Of a stretch of 9,537 nucleotides of DNA, positions 1-6,208 are shown in pieces (the stretch's first letter is position 1; every line of letters begins with the position of its first letter). The notes under the pieces were generated by a model, which did not search any database, was not told where the DNA came from, and was given only the letters and a program-made list of their open reading frames with translations. A program made the translations under genes and the position numbers. Source of the DNA: Sphingobacterium sp. UBA6711 (GTDB lineage: Bacteria; Bacteroidota; Bacteroidia; Sphingobacteriales; Sphingobacteriaceae); NCBI GenBank assembly GCA_002454415.1, contig DKIT01000112.1, positions 79,945 through 89,481 on the forward strand. The letters are read 5' to 3'.

Positions 1-78
1 CTTGCGGTGTCTTTTTGGTTTGTGGGTCGCTGGGCGGAGAGATTATGGAATAAACGAAAAGAAGAAATCGAAGGTTAG
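1..78 (+). CDS. C-terminal end of an unidentified membrane protein (5' end outside window)
   Basis: Frame 1 is open from the window edge to a TAG at 76-78, giving 25 codons. The peptide begins with a short hydrophobic, aromatic stretch (LAVSFWFVG) and ends in a charged tail (RLWNKRKEEIEG), as expected for a last membrane helix followed by a positive cytoplasmic tail. It stops 6 bp before the stop codon of the convergent response-regulator gene, which is typical tail-to-tail packing of real genes. Too little is present to name a family, and the call rests on frame, composition and spacing only. Confidence 0.45.
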   Translation, partial: LAVSFWFVGRWAERLWNKRKEEIEG

Positions 79-84
79 CGCTCA

Positions 85-768
85 TTAAATGTTAAAATTA
101 ACTGTAAAGCCGACCCCGCGATTGGAGCTTATAACAAGATCGGGGTCATGACTCAAGTATTTTCGAATACGTGTTATGAAGACGTCCATGCTCCTTCCTG
201 TAAAGAAATCAACATTACCCCATACTTTTTCGAGAATTTGCTCACGCGTAACGAGTTGACCATTGTGCTGGCAAAGAAATAAAAGTAATTCTGCTTCGCG
301 TTCCGTGAGCCTGTACTGTTCTGCAGGATGGCTCAATATTAACTGGTCTGGAGAGAATAGATACGAACCGATTTGAATAGACTTTAAGCTGTTACTTTTC
401 TGATTGCGTTTTAAGATGTTTTGGATGCGAAGGGATAGTTCTTCGGGATCACAAGGTTTAGTAATATAGTCGTCTGCCCCAATTTTTAAACCTGTCAATT
501 TATCGATTTTCTGTTCTTTGGCCGTTAAAAAGATAAATGGTAAAGCCGGGTATAAAACATTAATTTCTTTGGCTAGCGCGAAGCCACTAATCTGTGGAAG
601 CATCACATCCAAAATTACTAGATCGTAAGTTGAAAGTTGTTCTAAGTTGGCCATGAGCTCAAGAGGCTGTGCAATCCAGTCTATCGTAAATAATGAAAGC
701 TCCAGGTACTGTTTTAGCATAAAACCAAAGTCGGGATCATCTTCTATAAGGAGTAATTTATTGCTCAT
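85..768 (-). CDS. OmpR/PhoB-family response regulator
   Basis: A 227-residue DNA-binding response regulator, the usual length for the family. The receiver domain (about residues 3-118) shows the acidic pocket E9/D10/D11, the phospho-acceptor D54 in the context LVILDVMLP, T82 and the conserved K104 in ITKPCDPEEL. The C-terminal part (about 130-226) is a winged-helix effector domain with the typical LTEREAELLLFL start, a recognition-helix region containing SMDVFITRIRKYL, and the wing motif NRGVGFTV. It lies 108 bp downstream of the histidine kinase on the same strand. No TAnnTTTG element is visible in that gap, so it is probably transcribed with the kinase. Established knowledge: family members bind direct repeats as dimers after phosphorylation. 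Inference: its target is the triple TTAACC repeat upstream of the kinase and the divergent receptor gene. All key residues are intact, so it should be functional. Confidence 0.96.
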   Translation of the reverse strand: MSNKLLLIEDDPDFGFMLKQYLELSLFTIDWIAQPLELMANLEQLSTYDLVILDVMLPQISGFALAKEINVLYPALPFIFLTAKEQKIDKLTGLKIGADDYITKPCDPEELSLRIQNILKRNQKSNSLKSIQIGSYLFSPDQLILSHPAEQYRLTEREAELLLFLCQHNGQLVTREQILEKVWGNVDFFTGRSMDVFITRIRKYLSHDPDLVISSNRGVGFTVNFNI

Positions 769-876
769 TTTTGTTTAAGATATGGTATTTTAATGTCTGT
801 AAGAGACCTGTGTATAAGTGAAGTTTCTTTTATTTATACTTTCTTTTAGGGCCGAGTCTTGTGGTAAAATCTCTGT

Positions 877-2211
877 TCATGGTTTGATCTCCAAAGGCAG
901 TTGAATAATAATTGTAGTTCCGTGGTTTACTTGACTTTTTACGCTAATATGGGCATGGTATTTATTGACAATATTCTTAACCAGAAAAAGACCAATTCCC
1001 AAGCCTTTTGTATTGTGTACATTATCTTTTTGGATTCGATAGAATTTGTCAAAAATATAAGGCAATTCTGCCGCATCCATACCTTGACCATTGTCCTGTA
1101 TATAAATTGTAAGATATTTTTTTTGCTCTTCAAAGTAAATATTCAGCGCGGTTGCTCCATATTTGACGGCATTATTCATGATGTTATGGAACAACGTTGT
1201 CGCATCGTTTTGGCTAAGGTAGTAGTGTTTATAGGAGAGAGGAGCAACTTGCAAAACTATGTTTGGATTGGTCAAGTGGAAATCAGAAAAAATAGCTTGT
1301 AGCTCGCTGTTGGTAATGGGTTTCCGTGATTCTGGGGTTTCTAAGTTTTCACGTAGCGGGTCTAGGGTTTGTTCCAAGCGATTTACCTGACGTTCGATAA
1401 CTGTTATAATGTTTTCATCTGTAGATTTGCGAAGTGTTTTTGCTGCGATTTTCAATGTTGCAATGGGCGTTTTGAGCTCATGCGAAATATTGTCGACGAC
1501 GTCATGAAGCACAGTGATCTGTTTTTGCTGTTTTCTGAGGTTCTGAATAGTTCTGTTAAAAAGCCAAAGAAAAGCAGCGAGAATAAATAATGTGCTTAGC
1601 AGAAGCGAAGTTAATTCTTTAAATAGAAGCCAATTTAGATTTATCACTTCAAAGGAAGTCTTGCGGTGTACGAAGAAAGTATACAGGATTTCTCGGCTTT
1701 GGATACTGTCTTTAATTTTTTGTGTTTCAGTTTTTTCTGTTACCCATTCGCTTGAAGAAAGTTCCAAGGGCTGACGAAAAGTTCCAGTAGTTGTATAAAC
1801 TATTATAGGACCACCTGCAATCTGCTTTTTTAAATTTTTGAAATAGATACCCAGAATTTCTTTTTTGAGGATGACATCCATACCCAAAGGCTGGAATATA
1901 CTGTCTACATATTGCGTTAACTTCCCAGAAGTTTTTTTTGCATTTGTACTATACAGTCCTTTTAGTTTTTCCGCTGTGATCTCATTTTTAGCCAATTTAA
2001 TATAAAAATCTCGGGCAATGTCCTTGCTCATTAAATCATCGTCAAACACTTTGTCGTCGTCCTGCAATTTACCTAGGTCCTTTTTAACAGTAGCAAAAAT
2101 CTCCCGTTGTTTGAGTTGATAGGTATTATGCAATTGATACCCCTGAATGCCGATGAGCACGGCAAAAAAGAAGATGAAGAGAAAAATATAGCTTCGAGGT
2201 TTCAATTCCAT
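877..2211 (-). CDS. Membrane sensor histidine kinase
   Basis: A 444-residue orthodox histidine kinase. Numbered from the ATG at 2211-2209, it has a first membrane helix (about 7-25), an extracytoplasmic sensor region of about 170 residues with no family I recognise, and a second membrane helix (about 198-219). The dimerisation/phospho-acceptor helix carries NISHELKTPIATLK with His244. The ATPase domain has an N box (NNAVKYG, about 346-352), G1 (DNGQGM, about 373-378), an F box region (IFDKFYR) and G2 (GLGIGLFLVKN, from about 403). No HAMP domain is evident; a short basic linker joins helix 2 to the His helix. An in-frame TTG two codons upstream (2217-2215) was not chosen, because the ATG gives a normal start just before the first membrane helix. 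The gene heads the operon with the response regulator downstream and is divergent from the outer-membrane receptor at 2325. It presumably senses an envelope or extracellular signal tied to that receptor's substrate. Confidence 0.95.
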   Translation of the reverse strand: MELKPRSYIFLFIFFFAVLIGIQGYQLHNTYQLKQREIFATVKKDLGKLQDDDKVFDDDLMSKDIARDFYIKLAKNEITAEKLKGLYSTNAKKTSGKLTQYVDSIFQPLGMDVILKKEILGIYFKNLKKQIAGGPIIVYTTTGTFRQPLELSSSEWVTEKTETQKIKDSIQSREILYTFFVHRKTSFEVINLNWLLFKELTSLLLSTLFILAAFLWLFNRTIQNLRKQQKQITVLHDVVDNISHELKTPIATLKIAAKTLRKSTDENIITVIERQVNRLEQTLDPLRENLETPESRKPITNSELQAIFSDFHLTNPNIVLQVAPLSYKHYYLSQNDATTLFHNIMNNAVKYGATALNIYFEEQKKYLTIYIQDNGQGMDAAELPYIFDKFYRIQKDNVHNTKGLGIGLFLVKNIVNKYHAHISVKSQVNHGTTIIIQLPLEIKP

Positions 2212-2214
2212 ACA

Positions 2215-2222
2215 CAAATATA
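2215..2222 (-). promoter_or_regulatory. Candidate -7 element for the kinase-regulator operon
   Basis: Read on the minus strand this is TATATTTG, a full match to the Bacteroidota -7 consensus TAnnTTTG. No clear TTTG -33 element lies 17-23 bp further upstream. Transcription would begin at or within a few bases of the kinase ATG (2211), so the mRNA would be leaderless or nearly so. The match is exact but short, and it has no partner element. Confidence 0.4.
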
Positions 2223-2248
2223 ACTGCTGGCAGCTAAGATAATATACC

Positions 2249-2276
2249 TTAACCCAGTATTAACCCTTTATTAACC
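2249..2276 (+). promoter_or_regulatory. Triple TTAACC direct repeat, probable response-regulator operator
   Basis: Three copies of TTAACC start at 2249, 2260 and 2271, exactly 11 bp apart; the first two extend to TTAACCC. One helical turn between direct repeats is the hallmark of OmpR/PhoB-type binding sites. The repeats sit in the 113-bp spacer between the kinase gene and the outer-membrane receptor gene. Relative to the receptor promoter candidate (-7 at 2298-2305), the last box falls where a -33 element would be, as in activator-dependent promoters. Assignment to the adjacent regulator is inferred from position and spacing. Confidence 0.65.
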
Positions 2277-2297
2277 ATCATTTGCGCCAACTATAGG

Positions 2298-2305
2298 CAC
2301 ATTTG
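2298..2305 (+). promoter_or_regulatory. Candidate -7 element for the outer-membrane receptor gene
   Basis: CACATTTG matches the Bacteroidota -7 consensus TAnnTTTG at all but the first base. The only nearby TTTG (2281-2284) is 13 bp upstream, shorter than usual, and the third TTAACC box (2271-2276) occupies the normal -33 zone. A weak core with a phased repeat upstream suggests a promoter that needs an activator. Transcription would start near 2310-2312, about 14 nt before the ATG. Confidence 0.35.
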
Positions 2306-2324
2306 AGCCAATAAATGCCGAAAT

Positions 2325-4697
2325 ATGAAATTGATCTTATTTTTTCTAGCTTTCCCTTTGCTGCTTTCAGCACAGACCAAACAGATCGGGGGACAGGTGC
2401 AGGATACAAACAAAATTTTACTGGCGGGTGCAACGGTTGTGCTATTAGATAGCAGCTACCAAACGTTCAGTGAGGTGAAGACAGACCGTTATGGGAAATT
2501 TATACTTCCGTTGAATCCCCATAGCGGATACTATGTAAGAACGACCTATCTGAACTTCAAACCGCAAGAACTTTTTTTTCGCAGCGATACCATTTCTCGG
2601 CCCTTATTATTTGAACTTCTTCCCGAAGCGAAGATACTGGAGGAGGCGCAGGTCATAGGTCGGCAGCCTCGACTAATCCGCAAATTGGATCGTTTGGAAT
2701 TTAACGTGCAGAATTCAAATCTTTCTGCTCTGAACAGCTGGGATATTTTGAAACGTACACCATTGGTGATGGCAAACGGCTCAGATCTAATGGTGCGTGG
2801 GAACAAAAACATCGTGGTGCTTATTAATGAACGGAAAATTATGCTCACAGGAGAGGAGCTCAAAACTTATTTGGAAAATACGGCTGGAAGCGATGTGCAA
2901 TCCATTGAAGTTATTACCAATCCTCCCGCAAAATATGACGCTGAGGGAAGCACCATTATCAATATTAAGCTATCCAAATCTCCATTATACGGATATAGGG
3001 CGACAGCAGTTGCTTTGGCCGAAAAAAGCAGTACCTGGAAACAGCTGTTTGGACTGACCCAGTACTATAAAAATGAAAAATTCAATCTTCGTGGTACTTA
3101 TAATTTCGGAAGAGGAACCTACGCACGCTATGAAACGAATTATGTTTATTATCCGAATGAGCAAACCTCATGGGAAGGAGTCATGGATCGATTTGATACC
3201 AACAACAGCCAAAACACTTATATATTTTCCTTAGACTACGCGCCAGATAGCACTTGGGCGATCAATGCCGGACTGAATGGATACTACGGTCCGAGATCTT
3301 ACGGTCTGTATGAAGTTCCCACTGTTATATACAATAAAAACCGTGTGCAGGAATCCAGCTATCTTACCACTAATGACCATACTCGGTCGTCAAAGACAAA
3401 CAACCTCTATTTACAAGTGACAAAAAAAATTAATCCCAAATGGAGCATAAACTGGTCATCCTATTTTACAGATAACCATTCTACCAATGACCAGGATGTT
3501 TTGACGGCGCTGCGGTTTAAGGGACAAGAACCGACAGACACCCGATTTATCAGTAATAATGGAAATGAAAACCAACTTTTTTCTTCACAGATAGATTTTA
3601 CAGGGAAAATAAAGGACTTCGATATAGAGTTCGGTGGAAAATTTAGCGATGTGAAAACGACAAGTACCCTTGCTTTCTCCGATGATGAATCCGGTACTCT
3701 TCAACAACGGCCCGACAAGAGTAGCGTGTTTGATTACAAAGAACGGAATATAGCATTGTACAGCTCATTTGGCTATGTCTGGAAGAAATGGAGCTGGAAG
3801 ACTGGCTTAAGGGGAGAATATACCGATTTGGAAGGTATTGTATCCCAACCAGCTGATATCAATACGCGTGACTATTTTGTGCTCTTCCCTACATTTTACA
3901 TGCAATATGCCTTGACTGACGCGCAGCAGTTCGGTTTTTCTTATGGAAAACGCATCAGTCGTCCAGCATATTCTTGGCTTAATCCGGCTAAATCCTACTA
4001 TAATCGCTTTTCCTATTTTCAGGGGGATCCACGTTTAAGGGCTACCATCGTTCATAATCTGAATCTAACTTGGACTAACAACAATTGGAATATTGATCTA
4101 TTTTACCGATTTGAGAAGTGGCCCAATATGGAAATTTCCCGCCAAGATAACAACAATCACCAACTGATTTTCCTATATACAAATATCAAGAAAGGGCAAG
4201 GAGCAGGGATAGACTTAGGAAAGAGTGTTCAGCTGACAGGGCGCTGGGGATTGAATCTACAACTGGAGGGAATGTATAACGAGAATTACTTTATGGGTAC
4301 TGATGACATATTGCACAAGAATGATGTGTATATCGGCAACGGAAATGTAAGCAGCAACTATGTGTTGAATAAGGATGCTGGTTGGAATCTTGAACTGGGT
4401 AATACCTTTACATCCCCGACGATACAAGGGCCATTTAAGATTACAGGCTATTCAAGTACCTATGTAATGACAAATCGGAAATTTTTCAAAAAGAAGTTTG
4501 AGGTAAATATCTCTTTCATGGACATCTTTAAAACAGAAAAAATGACCATATCATCCAAGTACGGCGATCAGAATAATTTTTATAGGGACTATCGGGATAC
4601 CAGAAAAGTCAATCTGACGCTGCGGTATCATTTTGGAAATCAGAAAGTCAAGAGCAGCAATCAGCCTACAAGAACAGAAGAGCAGGATCGTTTGTAA
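2325..4697 (+). CDS. Outer-membrane beta-barrel receptor (TonB-receptor-like, OMP_b-brl_3 type)
   Basis: A 790-residue outer-membrane protein. A signal peptide covers about residues 1-16 (MKLILFFLAFPLLLSA, then QTKQ). A carboxypeptidase-regulatory-like beta-sandwich follows (about 20-100, with a DRYGKFILPL turn). A plug-like domain (about 125-220) contains LKRTPLVMANGSDLMVRG, then VLINERKIML and an ending EGSTIINIKL, the motif that closes plugs in this family. From about 222 onward there are alternating aromatic beta-strands to a final strand near VNLTLRYHFG, with a short polar tail, as is common in this subgroup. No SusD-like partner lies beside it. The gene is divergent from the histidine kinase and shares its regulatory spacer, so the two-component system probably controls it. 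The substrate cannot be read from the sequence. The ATG gives a clean signal peptide. A non-transporting adhesin or sensor barrel is a less likely alternative. Confidence 0.9.
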   Translation: MKLILFFLAFPLLLSAQTKQIGGQVQDTNKILLAGATVVLLDSSYQTFSEVKTDRYGKFILPLNPHSGYYVRTTYLNFKPQELFFRSDTISRPLLFELLPEAKILEEAQVIGRQPRLIRKLDRLEFNVQNSNLSALNSWDILKRTPLVMANGSDLMVRGNKNIVVLINERKIMLTGEELKTYLENTAGSDVQSIEVITNPPAKYDAEGSTIINIKLSKSPLYGYRATAVALAEKSSTWKQLFGLTQYYKNEKFNLRGTYNFGRGTYARYETNYVYYPNEQTSWEGVMDRFDTNNSQNTYIFSLDYAPDSTWAINAGLNGYYGPRSYGLYEVPTVIYNKNRVQESSYLTTNDHTRSSKTNNLYLQVTKKINPKWSINWSSYFTDNHSTNDQDVLTALRFKGQEPTDTRFISNNGNENQLFSSQIDFTGKIKDFDIEFGGKFSDVKTTSTLAFSDDESGTLQQRPDKSSVFDYKERNIALYSSFGYVWKKWSWKTGLRGEYTDLEGIVSQPADINTRDYFVLFPTFYMQYALTDAQQFGFSYGKRISRPAYSWLNPAKSYYNRFSYFQGDPRLRATIVHNLNLTWTNNNWNIDLFYRFEKWPNMEISRQDNNNHQLIFLYTNIKKGQGAGIDLGKSVQLTGRWGLNLQLEGMYNENYFMGTDDILHKNDVYIGNGNVSSNYVLNKDAGWNLELGNTFTSPTIQGPFKITGYSSTYVMTNRKFFKKKFEVNISFMDIFKTEKMTISSKYGDQNNFYRDYRDTRKVNLTLRYHFGNQKVKSSNQPTRTEEQDRL

Positions 4698-4797
4698 ATT
4701 AGTTGCGTCTTGTAGATTCAAATTCTTCTGATCTCTTTACCTATTATTATTCATAATGCGTCCCTAAAGAAAATGAATACGGCACGAATTAAAAGCA

Positions 4798-4828
4798 ATC
4801 GTCCTCCACGTCTGATGTAGAGGACGAT
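4798..4828. terminator. Hairpin between convergent receptor and OsmC genes
   Basis: A perfect 9-bp inverted repeat, ATCGTCCTC (4798-4806) and GAGGACGAT (4820-4828), encloses a 13-nt loop that can add a few more pairs after one mismatch. On the minus strand it lies 22 nt past the OsmC stop and is followed by TGCTTTTAATT, so it fits best as the OsmC terminator. It may also stop transcripts from the receptor gene, although no T-run follows on the plus strand. Confidence 0.7.
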
Positions 4829-4850
4829 CAGATCCCAGAAAAGTATTTCC

Positions 4851-5267
4851 TTAATTTATTTTCAGTGAATACGTGATATTGATACCGCCAGCGGCAAGCA
4901 TATCATGTACTGAGCAATATTTTTTAACGGCCAATTCAGCTGCTTTAGCTGCTTTGACCTCGTCAATTTCACCTTTTAAAAAGAAATTGATGTGGATATC
5001 TGTAAATACCTGTGGAATTTCTTCCCGGCGTTTACCTTCCACTTCGACCTGAATATCATCAATTTGCTGACGTTGTTTTACCAGTATGCTATGAAGATCA
5101 AAAACGCTGCACGAACCCAGTGCCATTAAAACCAATTCCATTGGACGAACACCCTTACCTTCACCCCCAATGGCTTCAGAGCCGTCGATGTTGACTTTGA
5201 CAGGAGATAATTCACTGCTGGCTTCGAAATGCACAGCTTGGTTAACACGGTTTAATTTGATTTTCAT
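4851..5267 (-). CDS. OsmC/Ohr-family protein (YhfA-like subgroup)
   Basis: A 138-residue protein of the OsmC/Ohr fold, the normal length for a single-domain member. Family marks are the glycine-rich segment before RPMELVLMALGSCSVFD, with the first conserved cysteine at C53, and the second conserved cysteine C118 in VKKYCSVHD. Between them REEIPQVFTDIHI provides the Arg/Glu-containing strand found near the active site. Established knowledge: Ohr and OsmC proteins reduce organic hydroperoxides through two cysteines in the cytoplasm as dimers. The substrate of the YhfA-like subgroup is poorly defined, so peroxidase activity here is inferred from the retained cysteine pair. The gene is monocistronic on the minus strand, ends near a hairpin shared with the receptor gene, and has a candidate -7 element about 120 bp upstream. 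Its upstream region abuts the decayed duplicate at 5402. Function seems unrelated to the neighbouring receptor modules. Confidence 0.93.
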   Translation of the reverse strand: MKIKLNRVNQAVHFEASSELSPVKVNIDGSEAIGGEGKGVRPMELVLMALGSCSVFDLHSILVKQRQQIDDIQVEVEGKRREEIPQVFTDIHINFFLKGEIDEVKAAKAAELAVKKYCSVHDMLAAGGINITYSLKIN

Positions 5268-5387
5268 ATTCGTATTTTTTTATTCATTTTTTTCTTGCCT
5301 GGGATGCTTATAGCCTCTTCGGTCGGCGCAGACTCATCACGGATTTTGGTGATCAATATTTGTTTGATTGATAAAACCAGTGTTATA

Positions 5388-5395
5388 CAAATATA
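5388..5395 (-). promoter_or_regulatory. Candidate -7 element for the OsmC gene
   Basis: On the minus strand this reads TATATTTG, a full match to TAnnTTTG. A TTTG on the same strand (5412-5409) lies 13 bp upstream, closer than the usual 17-23 bp. It predicts a leader of roughly 115 nt before the OsmC ATG. It sits only a few bases from the left end of the duplicated fragment at 5402. Confidence 0.35.
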
Positions 5396-5401
5396 CAAAA
5401 A

Positions 5402-5525
5402 GGTAGTTCAAACTTAAAGACCGTATTTAATTGAAAAAGCATATTAAGTCATCCTGTTAACTGTCATTATAATAGGTTACGTTTGCCACAAGCAAAAGGC
5501 TGATCTTTCTGTATAGGAGCGGATT
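5402..5525 (+). pseudogene. Decayed copy of the propeller-receptor gene junction
   Basis: This stretch aligns with about 7428-7553, the end of the intact beta-propeller gene and the start of the intact receptor gene. Over 5405-5434 versus 7431-7460, 28 of 30 bases match. The propeller end is preserved as FKLKDRI followed by TAA (5407-5430) with two synonymous changes, and a TTG follows directly at 5431. The signal-peptide part is recognisable (shared GGTTACGTTT at 5475 and 7501, GCAAAAGG at 5492 and 7519) but carries small indels, with a TAA at 5458-5460 after nine codons. Similarity fades near 5525. The body of the receptor and of the preceding propeller gene are gone. It is a relic of a tandem duplicate of the 6209-9537 pair, not a working gene. 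Coding frame in the left part and indels in the right part indicate selection first and decay later. Confidence 0.8.
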
Positions 5526-5769
5526 TACATTGATATTAATAAATTTTTTGTCAATAAAACATCTGTAATTCAATGAATTTGATAAAAAAATATATTTATA
5601 AAAGTTGTTAACAATTCATTAACAACTTTTGTGAATTTATTTTTCTAATATTGAATATAAATAAACTGTATTATAAATCTTGAGTTGTATAAACTAAAAT
5701 ATTTAAATCTAACCGTTTTAACATCTTCTGTCGTCAAGTATTTTAGAATATACCTGATTTTTGACTTGA
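5526..5769. other. AT-rich non-coding stretch with no recognisable gene
   Basis: This segment is strongly AT-rich, with stops in all frames and no convincing protein similarity by eye. It lies between two gene fragments and is probably the eroded body of a former receptor and/or propeller gene. The only ordered elements are the 12-bp inverted repeat at 5600-5630, a weak -7-like TAATATTG at 5646-5653, and the upstream half of a candidate promoter at 5760. Confidence 0.6.
5600..5630. repeat. Perfect 12-bp inverted repeat
   Basis: AAAAGTTGTTAA (5600-5611) and TTAACAACTTTT (5619-5630) are exact reverse complements around a 7-nt loop. It could be a terminator-like hairpin, but its stem is AT-rich, or a protein-binding site. 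It also contains TTAACA twice on the plus strand (5608 and 5619), 11 bp apart. Its TTGTTAA...TTAACAA core recurs at 5794-5816. Confidence 0.75.
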
Positions 5770-5793
5770 ATTGTATCTATTGGTAAATATTTG
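5760..5793 (+). promoter_or_regulatory. Candidate promoter for the propeller-receptor genes
   Basis: TTTG at 5760-5763 and AATATTTG at 5786-5793 (one base from TAnnTTTG) are separated by 22 bp, within the range seen for Bacteroidota -33/-7 pairs. Transcription would start near 5798-5800, inside the inverted repeat at 5794-5816, and read into the fragment at 5770-6201 and then the intact genes at 6209 and 7457. This is a motif call only. Confidence 0.4.
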
Positions 5794-6201
5794 TTGTTAA
5801 ATCATTTACTTAACAATCCGGCCAATCAAACGATGAATGCTCTTAACAGGCTTTTGAATAGTGGGCAGTATTATTATTTTAATGGGAATGTTCTTTGTAA
5901 TGAACAGGATATCTATTTTATCCCAACCTATCGGGCGGGCATGTCAGGCTACTTTTATTCGAAAAGTAAAAAGCGGATTATCGCCGGTGGAAATCTGTCC
6001 AATGCGATTGAGGGGGATACCGTTAAATTGTCCGGATATCAATATCCGATATCAGTATATGGAGATTATTTCGTCAGCCTACTTTATCCGGCAGACATGA
6101 AATTAAAGTTTGGTAAAGCAGATAAGAGATTATCCGCAATTCAAAGTCTCTCAAAACCAGAAGATAACCCAGTCATATTATTTTATAAAATTAAAGATTA
6201 G
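5770..6201 (+). pseudogene. C-terminal fragment of a 6-bladed beta-propeller paralogue
   Basis: The frame is open from 5770, just after an in-frame TGA at 5767-5769, to a TAG at 6199-6201, about 143 codons. The first ATG is at 5833 and would give 122 residues. The protein resembles the last third of the intact gene at 6209-7456: GQYYYFNGNVLCNEQDIYF followed by YSKSKKRIIAGGNLSN matches the strand-turn-strand pattern of a propeller blade, and the end NPVILFYKIKD parallels NPVLVQFKLKD of the intact protein. There is no signal peptide, and about two-thirds of a normal family member is missing. It ends 7 bp before the ATG of the intact gene and may still be co-transcribed with it. Most likely a truncated tandem duplicate. 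An expressed small protein from 5833 is possible because the frame itself is unbroken. Confidence 0.65.
5794..5816. repeat. Inverted repeat at the predicted start of transcription
   Basis: TTGTTAA (5794-5800) and TTAACAA (5810-5816) form a perfect 7-bp inverted repeat with a 9-nt centre. The half-sites are the same as the core of the repeat at 5600-5630, with a spacer of 9 instead of 7. It begins directly after the candidate -7 element (5786-5793), where a repressor site would block initiation. It also overlaps the open frame of the propeller fragment. Confidence 0.5.
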
Positions 6202-6208
6202 ATTCAGA

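Noticed and set aside
901..1774. Three plus-strand open frames (901-1302, 1369-1590, 1592-1774)
   Set aside because: They lie antisense inside the histidine kinase gene, whose motifs are intact, and their translations show no domain, signal or membrane pattern of their own.
2212..2217. TTG start two codons before the kinase ATG
   Set aside because: It adds only Met-Cys, overlaps the candidate -7 element, and the ATG at 2211-2209 is a normal start directly before the first membrane helix.
2546..3057. Open frames at 2546-2863 (minus) and 2797-3057 (plus)
   Set aside because: They are shadows of the receptor gene's plug region, which has clear family motifs in its own frame.
5352..5372. Inverted repeat ATCAAT-N9-ATTGAT upstream of the OsmC gene
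   Set aside because: Only 6 bp per arm in AT-rich DNA, with no second copy; too weak to call an operator.
5400..6201. Insertion-sequence or phage explanation for the broken genes
   Set aside because: No transposase or integrase frame, terminal inverted repeats or target-site duplications were seen; tandem duplication with decay explains the fragments better.
6110..6208. Upstream TTG extension of the propeller gene by 33 residues
   Set aside because: The extra segment overlaps the preceding propeller fragment in another frame and would place the evident signal peptide internally; the ATG at 6209 is far more likely.
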